From: Burkholderiales bacterium
Lineage (GTDB): Bacteria; Pseudomonadota; Gammaproteobacteria; Burkholderiales; Burkholderiaceae_C
Assembly (NCBI GenBank): GCA_003963115.1
Contig: RXJQ01000068.1
Span: 500 to 45,383, forward strand
DNA: 44,884 nucleotides
Direction of reading: 5' to 3'
The notes below the pieces were generated by a model that was not told the DNA's origin, ran no database searches, and saw only the letters and a program-made list of their open reading frames with translations. Shown here piece by piece: positions 36,971 to 44,884 of the stretch. The translations under genes and the position numbers were made by a program. The first letter of the stretch is position 1; each line of letters begins with the position of its first letter.

Positions 36971-38371
36971 ATGTCCGCAGCAGCGCAGTTTCAGCCCATG
37001 GTGTTCGTGGACCTGGAGACCACGGGGTCGACAGGCACGGTCGACCGCATCACCGAAATCGGCATCGTCGAACTCAACGAGGAGGGCGAGGTCCGCGAGT
37101 GGTCCAGCCTGGTCAACCCCCAGACCAGCATCCCCGGCTTCATCCAGTCCCTCACCGGCATCACCAACGAGATGGTGGCCGATGCACCGACCTTTGCCGA
37201 ACTGGCCGACGAGGTTCTGGCCAGGCTGCATGGCCGCCTCTTCGTGGCCCACAACGCCCGGTTCGACTACGGCTTTCTCAAGTGTGAGTTCAAGCGCCTG
37301 GGCCTGGACTTCAAGGCACCGGTGCTGTGCACGGTCAAGCTCTCGCGCAAGCTGTTTCCGCAATACGGCAAGCACAATCTGGATGCGCTGATCGACCGGC
37401 ACAAGCTGCACATGCCCGCGCGGCACCGGGCCCTGGCCGATGCGGCGGTGCTCAGGCAGTTCTGGCAGAAGCTGCAAACGCAGTGGCCCGCGGACGAGTT
37501 GCAGCAGGCGGTGGACGAGCTGACCGGACGCAGCAGCTGGCCGGTGCACCTGGACCCGGCCTTGCTCAATGAACTGCCCGAGCGACACGGCGTCTACCTG
37601 TTCCACGGTGAGCGAGACCTGCTGCTGTACATCGGCAAGGCCAACAACCTGCGCCAGCGCGTGCTCTCGCACTTCAGCGCCGATCACCGTGCCGCCAAGG
37701 AGATGAGCCTGTCGCAGCAGGTTCGCCGCGTGACCTGGGTCGAGATGCCCGGTGAGCTGGGCGCTTTGCTCAAGGAGGCTCAGCTCATCAAGCAGTGGCA
37801 GCCCACGCACAACCGGCGTCTGCGTCGCACCAACGAGCTGTGCACGTGGAAGCTGGTCACGGCGGATGACGATGAGGACGCGCCCAGCACGCTGGAGCTG
37901 GCCTGGGCCCGCGATCTGGACTGGGGCCGGCAAGACCAGGTCTATGGCTTGTTTGGCAGCCAGAAGGACGCCCACAAGACCTTGCGCGAGATAGCCGAGT
38001 CAGCGCAGCTCTGCCTGGTCACGCTGGGGCTGGACAAGGTCCCTACGGGGCGGCCGTGTTTCGGCTACCAGTTGCACCGGTGCAGTGGCGCCTGCATCGG
38101 GCTGGAGAGCCTGGCCGACCACAGCCGGCGCCTGCGCAATGTGATGGCCGACTGGCGCGTGCAGACCTGGCCCTATGGCGGGCCAGTCGCGATCCAAGAG
38201 GGGCGGGGCTGGCACGTGCTGGATGCCTGGTGCTACTTGGGCACCGCCTACAGCGATGAAGACGTGGCCGCGCTGCTCCAGCAAGGTCGGCCGACCTTCG
38301 ACAAGGACACCTACAAGCTGCTGGTGAGCTGGCTTCCCCGCATGGAGGTGATGCCGATAAAGGCTCAGTGA
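36971..38371 (+). CDS. DnaQ-like exonuclease fused to UvrC-type GIY-YIG nuclease (Cho-like)
   Basis: A 466-residue two-domain nuclease. Residues of about 10-175 are a DEDDh exonuclease: FVDLETTGS with D14 and E16, VAHNARFDYGFL, and HRALADAAVL. Residues of about 207-290 are GIY-YIG: GVYLFHGERDLLLYIGKANNLRQRVLSHF, with the catalytic Glu in LGALLKEAQLIKQW. A last helical part has CFGYQLHRCSGACIG, found also in UvrC and Cho. This fusion is known in many betaproteobacteria as an alternative excision nuclease in nucleotide excision repair. It is divergent from the TPR gene. Confidence 0.92.
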   Translation: MSAAAQFQPMVFVDLETTGSTGTVDRITEIGIVELNEEGEVREWSSLVNPQTSIPGFIQSLTGITNEMVADAPTFAELADEVLARLHGRLFVAHNARFDYGFLKCEFKRLGLDFKAPVLCTVKLSRKLFPQYGKHNLDALIDRHKLHMPARHRALADAAVLRQFWQKLQTQWPADELQQAVDELTGRSSWPVHLDPALLNELPERHGVYLFHGERDLLLYIGKANNLRQRVLSHFSADHRAAKEMSLSQQVRRVTWVEMPGELGALLKEAQLIKQWQPTHNRRLRRTNELCTWKLVTADDDEDAPSTLELAWARDLDWGRQDQVYGLFGSQKDAHKTLREIAESAQLCLVTLGLDKVPTGRPCFGYQLHRCSGACIGLESLADHSRRLRNVMADWRVQTWPYGGPVAIQEGRGWHVLDAWCYLGTAYSDEDVAALLQQGRPTFDKDTYKLLVSWLPRMEVMPIKAQ

Positions 38372-38841
38372 CAGACCGCCTGGTTCGTCGTGATGAAGGC
38401 CGTCTGGTTGCCGTCGCGTGCCTGTGCCGAGGCGCACTTGATGTTGCGGCCTTCGACCACGTTCTGGTCGTTCATGCGGCAGGCATCGGTTTGCAGGCAC
38501 TGGCGATTGGTCTGGGTGTCATACCAGTCGTTCCACCAGCTCAGGCGCAGCGATTCCACGAGGCGGCGGGTGGCCTTCTCGTCACCACATTGGCCCTCGG
38601 TCGTCCAGGCTTCGGTGCGTGAGTCGCTGTAGGCCACATAGAACTCGTTGCTGTAGCGCAGGTGCAGGCAAAAGGGCTTGGCCACCACACCGCGCGCCAG
38701 TTCGGGTGAGAGGCTGACGCTGTCGATCATCATCTCCTCGCTGCTGGCTGGCGGGCGCAGGGTGCAGGCCGTCAAGGCCGCGGCGGCCAGCACGATCGTG
38801 GTCGACAAGACGAGAGCAGGGCGGAGCTTCATGCGAGTCAT
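38365..38841 (-). CDS. Predicted lipoprotein of unknown function
   Basis: A 158-residue protein. The lipoprotein signal MTRMKLRPALVLSTTIVLAA ends in the lipobox LTAC near residue 26, so outer or inner membrane anchoring is likely. The mature domain has six further cysteines (AKPFCLHLRY, GQCGDEKA, RQCLQTDACRM, IKCASAQ, QAVCH), suggesting several disulfides in the periplasm. I do not recognise the family. Its stop overlaps the nuclease gene's stop by seven bases (convergent). Confidence 0.7.
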   Translation of the reverse strand: MTRMKLRPALVLSTTIVLAAAALTACTLRPPASSEEMMIDSVSLSPELARGVVAKPFCLHLRYSNEFYVAYSDSRTEAWTTEGQCGDEKATRRLVESLRLSWWNDWYDTQTNRQCLQTDACRMNDQNVVEGRNIKCASAQARDGNQTAFITTNQAVCH

Positions 38842-38906
38842 GCTGCCACGATGCGCGGCCCGGCGATAGGCCTTGAAAAGGCCTGGGCGCGCCCCAGTTT
38901 CCGGGA

Positions 38907-39785
38907 TCAAGTCGCCAGCAGGTAGTCGCGCACCAGCGTGGCGGCCGTATCGGGGTGCTCTTGCAGGAAGCAGTGGCCGCCCTCCACCTGCCTGGCCTCG
39001 ACCGCGTCGTTGATGTCCTGCCAGCGCGCCACCGACTCCGCCACGAAGGGAAAGGTCTTGCGGGCATGCAGCACGAGCGTGGGCGTGCGCACCCTGCCCA
39101 GCAGGCCCCAGAGGCGATCCGGTGCGGAGCTGAAGATGTCGGCCTCGCGGCTGCGGCGGCATTTGAGTTCCACGCTGCCATCGGGCAGATCCTTGATCGC
39201 ATGGGTCACAAAGGCCTGCAGGGCTTCGTCGGTCCAGCCTTTGTAGACACCCTTGTCGTGCAGCGTACTGAAGGCCTCTTCGCGGCTGCTCCAATGCTTG
39301 CGGCGTGCACGGGCCTGGCGGGCCAGCGGTGTCTGCTTGAGGACGCCTGTCAGCTCGCCGACCGACATCCCCAGGATCATGGCCGGTGTGAACAGCACCG
39401 GATCGAGCAGCACGGCCCGTTGGAAGCGCTCGCGTTGCTCACCGAGGATCAGGCTGGTCAGCACGCCACCGAAGCTGTGCCCGGCGCCGAAGTGCGGCAC
39501 CTTGGCGAACATCTGGCCCTGCGCATCCAGCGCCTCCATGGCCAGCATGGCATTGCGGTTCCAACCCAGGAAGCGGCCGCCGTGGTCGCTGTCGCCATGG
39601 CCCTGGACGTCGCACAACCACAGGTCGAAGTGCTTGGCCAAAGGCTGGAGCATGGGCTCGTAGGTGCGGCCGCAAAAACCGTTGCCATGGATAAAGTGCA
39701 GCAAGGGCTTGCCGCTGGCCGGTGAGTGCCAGCCTCTGAGGGTAAAGCCTTCACGGGCGGTGTGGCTCCAAGGTATCAACTTCAT
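38907..39785 (-). CDS. Alpha/beta hydrolase
   Basis: A 292-residue protein of the alpha/beta hydrolase fold. The oxyanion-hole segment is PLLHFIHGNGFCGRTYEPML, the nucleophile elbow is GAGHSFGGVLTSL (Ser in GHSFG), the acid is likely the Asp/Glu near SVARWQDIND and the base the His in EGGHCFLQEHPD. TPTLVLHARKTFPF precedes it. Esterase or lipase-like activity is expected; the substrate is unknown. ATG 39785 fits the family start; upstream in-frame ATGs at 39821 and 39857 are possible. No signal peptide with the chosen start. Confidence 0.88.
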   Translation of the reverse strand: MKLIPWSHTAREGFTLRGWHSPASGKPLLHFIHGNGFCGRTYEPMLQPLAKHFDLWLCDVQGHGDSDHGGRFLGWNRNAMLAMEALDAQGQMFAKVPHFGAGHSFGGVLTSLILGEQRERFQRAVLLDPVLFTPAMILGMSVGELTGVLKQTPLARQARARRKHWSSREEAFSTLHDKGVYKGWTDEALQAFVTHAIKDLPDGSVELKCRRSREADIFSSAPDRLWGLLGRVRTPTLVLHARKTFPFVAESVARWQDINDAVEARQVEGGHCFLQEHPDTAATLVRDYLLAT

Positions 39786-39893
39786 GTGAGCGGGGTGGCG
39801 CAAGCGCCAATCTATTGACATCAGGGGCGTGCTGCCCCACAGCCATTGTGCCAACATGAAAAATTCATTTCACGAAACCAAGAGGAGGCTGTT

Positions 39894-40175
39894 ATGCCAA
39901 GAGGTCGCAACCCGGTTGTCATTGTCCATGGCTAGCTGTTCTATGCACAGATCCCGCCAGGGCAGCCCAAGCAACTGCGCTTGAGCATCAGCGCCTCGGC
40001 ACCGGGCAACAAGGTGCATTGCTTCAGCGAAGCCTACGGCGCCGAAGGCGAGTTCGTCGTGCACTCGCAAGATGAAGCCGATCGCTTGCTGCGCCGTAAC
40101 GCAACTCATTTCCTGAAGATCGTCATCCCGCGTCAGCCTGCCGCCGAGGTCTTCACCCTCAAGAGGGTGAATTAA
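39894..40175 (+). pseudogene. Small gene interrupted by an in-frame TAG at codon 14
   Basis: A near-perfect ribosome-binding site AGGAGG (39883-39888) sits five bases before ATG 39894. The frame reads MPRGRNPVVIVHG, then TAG at 39933-39935, then LFYAQIPPGQPKQLRLSISA, GAEGEFVVHSQDEADRLLRR and ends FTLKRVN at 40175, 93 codons in all. No frameshift is needed, and the part after the stop keeps normal coding features. A single CAG to TAG or TGG to TAG mutation would explain it. Re-initiation at TTG 39981 could give a shortened 64-residue product. I do not know the function of the protein. Confidence 0.6.
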
Positions 40176-40199
40176 ACCTGCCCCCTCCCTGAAAGTGGT

Positions 40200-40224
40200 G
40201 CCCGGCTTCTGGTAGAAACCGGGC
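40200..40224. terminator. Strong hairpin between the interrupted gene and the efflux operon
   Basis: GCCCGG-c-TTCT-ggt-AGAA-a-CCGGGC: ten base pairs with one internal mismatch and a 3-base loop. There is no T-run, so it may be a terminator that relies on stem strength or a transcript-stabilising structure ahead of the efflux genes. Confidence 0.45.
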
Positions 40225-40282
40225 AGTGCCCATGTCAATGCGTGATGTGGGTGCATGGTCGACACAGAACAGGAGAGGCGGA

Positions 40283-41440
40283 ATGTCCGCTTGGATCAAT
40301 CGTCAGGGCCGCTGGCTGGTACCAGTGGCCGTTGCTGTTGCAGGTGCCGTCTGGCTGCATTCGCGGGCCGACAGTGGGAAAGACAAGGCTGCTCAAGACA
40401 CAGCCGTTAACCTGGCCGCCGCAGAGCCCGCCGCACCAGTTCCGAAAGCGGCCTTGAGCGTGCAGATCGTGCGTCCGCAAGCTGGGCAGTGGCCGATGGC
40501 GCTCGCCGCCAATGGTGCGGTGGCCGCCTGGCAGGAAGCCGTGATCGGCGCCGAGCTGTCTGGCCAGCGCCTGTCGGCGGTGCAGGTCAATGTGGGTGAC
40601 AAGGTGTCGCGCGGCCAGGTGCTGGCCACCTTGCAGACCGATGCCGTGTCTGCCGACGTCAACAATGCGCGCGCCGCGCTGGCCGAGGCCGAAGCCTTGA
40701 TGGTCGAGGCCAAGGCCAATGCCGACCGCGCCCGCACATTGCATGGCAGCGGTGTCATGAGCCTGCAGGACTCCCAGCGCGCGCTGACCACCGAGCAGAC
40801 CGCCAAGGCGCGTGTCGATTCGGCCAAGGCGCAACTGGCTGCCCAGGAGCTGCGCCTGCGCCAGACGCGCATCGTGGCATCCGATGATGGCGTGATCTCG
40901 GCTCGGTTGGCCACGGTTGGTGCCGTTGTGCAACCTGGTCAGGAGTTGTTCCGTTTGATCCGTCAGAGCCGGTTGGAGTGGCGCGCCGAGGTGCCCTCGG
41001 CTGATCTGCAGCGCATCAAGCCTGGCATGACGGCCTGGGCCACGCCACCGGGCGGTGCGCCCATTCAAGGCAAGGTCCGCATGGTGGCGCCTACGGTGGA
41101 TGCCACCACGCGCAACGGCCTGGTCTATGTGGACCTGCCTGCTTCGGCCATGAGTGTGGGGGCGCGGGCCGGCATGTTCGCCGCGGGCCGCGTCGAGATC
41201 GGCCAATCCCAGGGCCTGACGCTGCCGCAGACCGCCGTGCTGCTACGCGATGGCTTCAGCTATGTCTTCAAGGTCGGGCCGCAAGGGCTGGTGACCCAGC
41301 TCAAGGTGAGCGTGGGGCGTCGCGTGGGAGACCGCGTCGAGATCCTCAATGGCTTGACGCCGCAGACCGATGTGGTCGCTTCGGGTGTCGGCTTCCTCAG
41401 TGACGGCGACAGCGTGCGCGTCGTGAAGGGCCAGTCATGA
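40283..41440 (+). CDS. RND efflux periplasmic adaptor subunit (MFP family)
   Basis: A 385-residue membrane-fusion protein. One N-terminal anchor helix (GRWLVPVAVAVAGAVWLHS) is followed by a lipoyl half (AELSGQRLSAVQVNVGDKVSRGQVLATLQTD), an alpha-helical hairpin (ADVNNARAALAEAEALMVEAKA to KARVDSAKAQLAAQELRLRQTRI), the second lipoyl half (VASDDGVISARLATVGAVVQPGQELFRLI) and a beta-barrel. It links the inner-membrane pump to an outer-membrane channel. AGGAGAGGCGGA precedes the ATG. Its TGA overlaps the pump's ATG (ATGA). No TolC-like gene is present here. Confidence 0.92.
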   Translation: MSAWINRQGRWLVPVAVAVAGAVWLHSRADSGKDKAAQDTAVNLAAAEPAAPVPKAALSVQIVRPQAGQWPMALAANGAVAAWQEAVIGAELSGQRLSAVQVNVGDKVSRGQVLATLQTDAVSADVNNARAALAEAEALMVEAKANADRARTLHGSGVMSLQDSQRALTTEQTAKARVDSAKAQLAAQELRLRQTRIVASDDGVISARLATVGAVVQPGQELFRLIRQSRLEWRAEVPSADLQRIKPGMTAWATPPGGAPIQGKVRMVAPTVDATTRNGLVYVDLPASAMSVGARAGMFAAGRVEIGQSQGLTLPQTAVLLRDGFSYVFKVGPQGLVTQLKVSVGRRVGDRVEILNGLTPQTDVVASGVGFLSDGDSVRVVKGQS

Positions 41441-44400
41441 ACGTCTCGGCCTGGTCCATCAAGAACCCGATCCCGGCCGTCCTCCTGTTCATCATGCTCA
41501 CGCTGTGGGGCCTGATGGGCTTTGGCGGCATGAAGATCCAGAACTTTCCCGACATCGACCTGCCCACGGTGACGGTGACGGCCGAGCTGCCTGGCGCCTC
41601 GCCCGCACAGATGGAGACCGAGGTCGCGCGCAAGATCGAGAACTCGATTGCGACCCTGCAGGGCGTCAAGCACATCTACACCAAAGTGCAGGACGGCACC
41701 GTCACGGTGACCACCGAGTTTCGCCTGGAAAAGCCCACGCAGGAGGCCGTGGACGATGTACGCGATGCCGTCTCGCGCGTGCGGGCCAACCTGCCCGGTG
41801 ATCTGCGCGACCCGGTGATCGCCAAGATGAACCTGTCGGGTTCGCCCATCCTGACTTACACCGTGGCGTCCAAGCGCATGGACGACGAGGCCCTGTCCTG
41901 GTTCGTCGACAACAACGTGAGCAAGACGATGTTGGCAGTCAAGGGCGTGGGGGCGGTGTCACGCGTGGGTGGCGTGAGCCGTGAAGTGCGCATCGAGCTG
42001 GACCCGGCGCGCCTGCTGGCGCTCAATGCCTCCGCGGCCGATGTCTCGCGGCAGCTGCGCAGCCTGCAGCAAGAGGCTTCGGGCGGGCGCATGGACCTGG
42101 GTGGTGGCGAGCAGTCGGTGCGCACCGTGGCCACGGTGAAGTCGGCCGATGAGCTGGCGGCGATGGACGTGACCCTGTCCGATGGCCGCCATGTGCGCCT
42201 GGACCAGATCGCCACGGTGAGCGACACGGTGGCCGAGCGCCGCAGTGCGGCCTTGCTCAATGGGCAGCCGGTGGTGGGCTTCGAGATCACGCGTTCGCGT
42301 GGCGCCGGTGAGGTCGAGGTGGCGCAGGGCGTGCGCGCGAAGCTGGAAGAGCTCAAGGCCCAGCACCCGGACATCCAGATCACCGAAGCCTTTAACTTCG
42401 TCGACCCGGTGGACGAGAACTACCACGGCTCGATGTACCTGCTGTATGAAGGCGCGGTGCTGGCTGTGATCGTGGTGTGGTTCTTCCTGCGCGACTGGCG
42501 GGCCACGCTGGTGTCGGCGGCGGCCTTGCCCTTGTCGGTGATCCCGGCTTTTGGTGTCATGCACATGCTGGGATTCAGCATCAATGTGGTGACGCTGCTG
42601 TCGCTGTCGCTGGTGGTGGGGATCCTGGTGGACGATGCCATCGTCGAGATCGAGAACATCATGCGCCACCTGGCCATGGGCAAGACACCTTTGGAGGCGG
42701 CGATGGAGGCGGCTGACGAGATCGGCCTGGCCGTGATCGCCACGACCTTCACGCTGATCGCCGTCTTCCTGCCGACGGCCTTCATGGGCGGTGTGCCGGG
42801 CAAGTTCTTCGTGCAGTTCGGCTGGACGGCGGCCATTGCCGTGTTCTTCTCGCTGGTGGTGGCGCGCATGCTAACGCCCATGATGGCGGCCTACCTGCTC
42901 AAACCACCCAAGGGCGAGCACCCGCAGCCCGTGTGGATGAAGGCCTATCTGGGCTTGGTGGGCTGGTGCTTGAAGCACCGCGTGAAGACCTTCCTGATCG
43001 TGGTGGGCTTTCTGGGGGGCTCCTTCTTCCTGGCGGGTCGTTTGTCCACGGGCTTCATCCCGCCTGATGATCTGTCGCAGACCCAGGTGTCGCTGTCGCT
43101 GCCGCCGGGCAGCACCTTGCAGCAGACCTACAAGCTGGCCGAAGAGGCGCGCGCGATCGTGCAGCGCAATTCGCATGTCAAGCTGGTCTACACGGCCATC
43201 GGTGGTGGTGCTGCCGGTGCCGATCCCTTCATGCCCAGAGGCGCGGCGGATGTGCGCAAGGCCACGCTGACCCTCAACTTGACGCATCGCCGGGACCGGC
43301 CGGGGCTGAGCAAGCAAGGCATCGAGAACCAGCTGCGCAAGGCACTGGAGGTGCTGCCAGGTGTGCGCGTGTACGTGGGTTTCGGTGGCTCCAACGAGAA
43401 GTACGTGCTGGTGCTGTCTGGTGAAGATGGGCAGACGCTGTCGGCGCATGCCGAGGTGGTGGCGCGCGAGTTGCGCTCGATTCCCGGTATCGGCAACGTG
43501 ATGTCAACCTCCAGCCTGGTGCGACCTGAGGTTGTGGTGCGGCCCGATACCGCACGAGCGGCCGACCTGGGCGTGAACACGGCCACCATCGCCGACACCT
43601 TGCGCATTGCCACGGTGGGTGACTATGAGCAGGGCTTGCCCAAGCTCAATCTGTCGCAGCGTCAGGTGCCGGTGGTGGTGCGCTTGCCTGATGGCGCCCG
43701 CACAGACCTGGAGCTGCTTGCCCGCCTGCCTGTGCCGGGTGCGCGTGGCCCGGTGCCTTTGGGCAATGTGGCCTCGCTGGTGCTGGACAGCGGCCCCGCG
43801 CAGATCGACCGCTATGACCGCGAGCGCAACATCAATTTCGAGATCGAGCTCAACCAGCAGCCGCTGGGCGAGGTGCAAAAGCGCGCACTGGCCTTGCCCA
43901 GCTTGCGCAACTTGCCGCCAGGTGTCACACAGTCTTCAGTGGGTGATGCCGAGGCCATGAGCGAGTTGTTTGCCAGCTTTGGCCTGGCCATGCTGACGGG
44001 CGTGCTGTGCATCTACATCGTGCTGGTGCTGCTGTTCAAGGGCTTTGTGCAACCGATGACGATCCTGGTGGCACTGCTGCTGTCCATACCGGGTGCTTTC
44101 GTGGCCTTGTACGTGACGCGCACGGCCTTGTCGATGCCTTCGATGATCGGTTTGATCATGCTGATGGGCATTGCCACCAAGAACTCGATCCTGCTGGTGG
44201 ACTATGTGCTGATCGCGCGCAACGAGCATGGGCTGTCGCGCTGGGAGGCCGTGATCGACGGCTGCCGTAAGCGGGCACGCCCCATCATCATGACGACGAT
44301 CGCGATGGGCGCGGGCATGATGCCGATCGCTTTAGGCATTGGCGTGGACCCGAGCTTCCGCGCGCCGATGGCGATTGTGGTGATCGGCGGGCTGATCACG

Positions 44401-44541
44401 TCGACCTTCCTGAGCCTGCTGGTGATCCCGGTGGTGTTCACCTTCGTGGATGACGTGATCGGCTTGAGTTCGCGTTTGTTCAAGCGCAGGCAGGTTCATG
44501 CTTTGCCTGGCTCCGAATCGGCCGCTTCGCAGCAAGGTTGA
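41437..44541 (+). CDS. RND efflux pump inner-membrane permease (HAE1-like)
   Basis: A 1034-residue pump with the usual twelve-helix, two-fold layout. N-terminal SIKNPIPAVLLFIMLTLWGLMGFGGMKIQNFPDIDLPTVTV is typical. The proton-relay aspartates are D399 and D400 in VVGILVDDAIVEIENIM of TM4. Later motifs such as DYVLIARNEHGLSRWEAVIDGCRKRARPIIMTT also match. It exports drugs, lipids or other amphiphiles using the proton gradient; the substrate cannot be set. It ends at 44541, just before the hairpin-rich repeat and IS66 end. Confidence 0.94.
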   Translation: MNVSAWSIKNPIPAVLLFIMLTLWGLMGFGGMKIQNFPDIDLPTVTVTAELPGASPAQMETEVARKIENSIATLQGVKHIYTKVQDGTVTVTTEFRLEKPTQEAVDDVRDAVSRVRANLPGDLRDPVIAKMNLSGSPILTYTVASKRMDDEALSWFVDNNVSKTMLAVKGVGAVSRVGGVSREVRIELDPARLLALNASAADVSRQLRSLQQEASGGRMDLGGGEQSVRTVATVKSADELAAMDVTLSDGRHVRLDQIATVSDTVAERRSAALLNGQPVVGFEITRSRGAGEVEVAQGVRAKLEELKAQHPDIQITEAFNFVDPVDENYHGSMYLLYEGAVLAVIVVWFFLRDWRATLVSAAALPLSVIPAFGVMHMLGFSINVVTLLSLSLVVGILVDDAIVEIENIMRHLAMGKTPLEAAMEAADEIGLAVIATTFTLIAVFLPTAFMGGVPGKFFVQFGWTAAIAVFFSLVVARMLTPMMAAYLLKPPKGEHPQPVWMKAYLGLVGWCLKHRVKTFLIVVGFLGGSFFLAGRLSTGFIPPDDLSQTQVSLSLPPGSTLQQTYKLAEEARAIVQRNSHVKLVYTAIGGGAAGADPFMPRGAADVRKATLTLNLTHRRDRPGLSKQGIENQLRKALEVLPGVRVYVGFGGSNEKYVLVLSGEDGQTLSAHAEVVARELRSIPGIGNVMSTSSLVRPEVVVRPDTARAADLGVNTATIADTLRIATVGDYEQGLPKLNLSQRQVPVVVRLPDGARTDLELLARLPVPGARGPVPLGNVASLVLDSGPAQIDRYDRERNINFEIELNQQPLGEVQKRALALPSLRNLPPGVTQSSVGDAEAMSELFASFGLAMLTGVLCIYIVLVLLFKGFVQPMTILVALLLSIPGAFVALYVTRTALSMPSMIGLIMLMGIATKNSILLVDYVLIARNEHGLSRWEAVIDGCRKRARPIIMTTIAMGAGMMPIALGIGVDPSFRAPMAIVVIGGLITSTFLSLLVIPVVFTFVDDVIGLSSRLFKRRQVHALPGSESAASQQG

Positions 44542-44559
44542 TTGGGTGTGCGGCGGGCA

Positions 44560-44783
44560 TCTTCCTGAGCGAGCATCTCGCGGGGTGGGCCGTGGGCGGC
44601 GGTTCACTGTGGCGGTCGCCACTGCGTGACGACTTCCCTGCGATGCTCGCGATGAGGTGGCGCCGGGGAACTCGCTACGCGAACGGCGTTCGCTCCGCTC
44701 AAACAGCCCCGGCGAGCCAGATGACGAAGCACGCTTCGTGTCCGCCTCACCACTGCGCTTCTCAGTGCAACTGAGGCCCTCGG
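44560..44783. repeat. Hairpin-rich intergenic repeat element
   Basis: This gap holds several inverted repeats: GCGAAC-ggc-GTTCGC, ACGAAG-cacg-CTTCGT and CACTG-cgcttct-CAGTG nested in CCTCA/TGAGG. The minus strand gives a run of residues (TEKRSGEADTKRAS, GLFERSERRSRSEFPG) that I recall as a recurring spurious translation between genes in Comamonadaceae-like genomes. That recollection plus the hairpins suggests a dispersed non-coding repeat rather than a gene. Its copy number in this genome cannot be seen from one window. Confidence 0.55.
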
Positions 44784-44792
44784 TCAATGGAC

Positions 44793-44884
44793 GTAAGCGT
44801 CCAGCCAACACATGTTGACCGCTGATCAGGCAGTCATCCCGCCGGCTGCCAGCGATGCGGCAACAGGCTCTCAATGTCCTTGGC
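44793..44884 (-). mobile_element. IS66-family insertion element, end only
   Basis: GTAAGCG at 44793, reading inwards, matches the terminal sequence of IS66-family inverted repeats. It is followed by the end of a transposase gene on the minus strand. The preceding 8 bases (44785-44792) would be the target duplication; the other end lies outside the window. Confidence 0.55.
44834..44884 (-). CDS. IS66-family transposase, C-terminal end (partial)
   Basis: The last 16 residues on the minus strand read AKDIESLLPHRWQPAG then TGA at 44834-44836. The LLP(H/W)xW ending is typical of IS66 TnpC transposases, which often finish LLPWNW or LLPHRW. With only 16 residues visible the call leans on the neighbouring GTAAGCG terminus. 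Confidence 0.5.
   Translation of the reverse strand, partial: AKDIESLLPHRWQPAG

Noticed and set aside
40154..40169. CACCCTC/GAGGGTG palindrome at the end of the interrupted small gene
   Set aside because: The perfect arms leave only two loop bases and lie inside coding sequence; the hairpin at 40200-40224 is a better candidate for a regulatory structure.
44332..44874. A 180-codon minus-strand open frame across the pump end and the final gap
   Set aside because: Its recognisable part falls in the hairpin-rich repeat and its C-terminal part is antisense to the RND pump; best seen as a spurious translation of a repeat.

Overview
The window is high-GC, densely packed proteobacterial DNA. PEP-CTERM sorting, an E. 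coli-type GshA, a cysteine-rich CWC protein, the ModE/ModABC layout and the exbB-exbD-hemP-siderophore receptor order together suggest a betaproteobacterium of the order Burkholderiales. This is inferred from gene content; there is no rRNA gene to place it further. I see no tRNA, rRNA, CRISPR array or complete prophage.

Layout. 1-7.6 kb is a surface and polysaccharide region: a beta-helix protein cut by the window edge, a decayed paralogue of it, a small CWC protein, a PEP-CTERM exported protein, a DHH phosphoesterase and a large heparinase II/III-like lipoprotein. 7.6-11.7 kb is a complete molybdate module: a di-Mop molbindin divergent from modE-modA-modB-modC, with two ModE-like operator sites in the divergent gap. 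11.9-14.4 kb holds two translationally coupled membrane diguanylate cyclases. 14.4-20 kb holds a TMEM175-type channel coupled to a serine hydrolase, gshA, a class II glutamine amidotransferase-like protein and a DUF535 (VirK/YbjX) protein.

20-28 kb is a mixed region with two decayed genes (a RidA-family remnant and a frameshifted solute-binding protein), a phytoene-desaturase-like flavoprotein, an alkylation-repair pair (alkB, ogt), two 50-residue lysine-rich proteins, two small unknown proteins, ynfA and a class V aminotransferase-fold enzyme. 28-34.3 kb is an iron-uptake cluster, probably one Fur-controlled operon: tonB, exbB, exbD, hemP, a siderophore receptor, a PiuC-type dioxygenase and an atypical FMN alpha-hydroxy-acid dehydrogenase. 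34.3-40.2 kb holds a TPR-glycosyltransferase/polytopic membrane pair, a DnaQ/GIY-YIG fusion nuclease, a lipoprotein, an alpha/beta hydrolase and a small gene interrupted by an in-frame TAG. 40.2-44.5 kb is an RND efflux adaptor/pump pair. The last 340 bases hold a hairpin-rich repeat and the end of an IS66-family element.

No wholly new system is proven here. The parts most worth following up are the iron operon ending in an oxidase that lacks the expected substrate arginine, the in-frame amber codon at 39933, the coupled cyclase pair, the channel/hydrolase couple, and the glycosyltransferase/membrane-protein pair.
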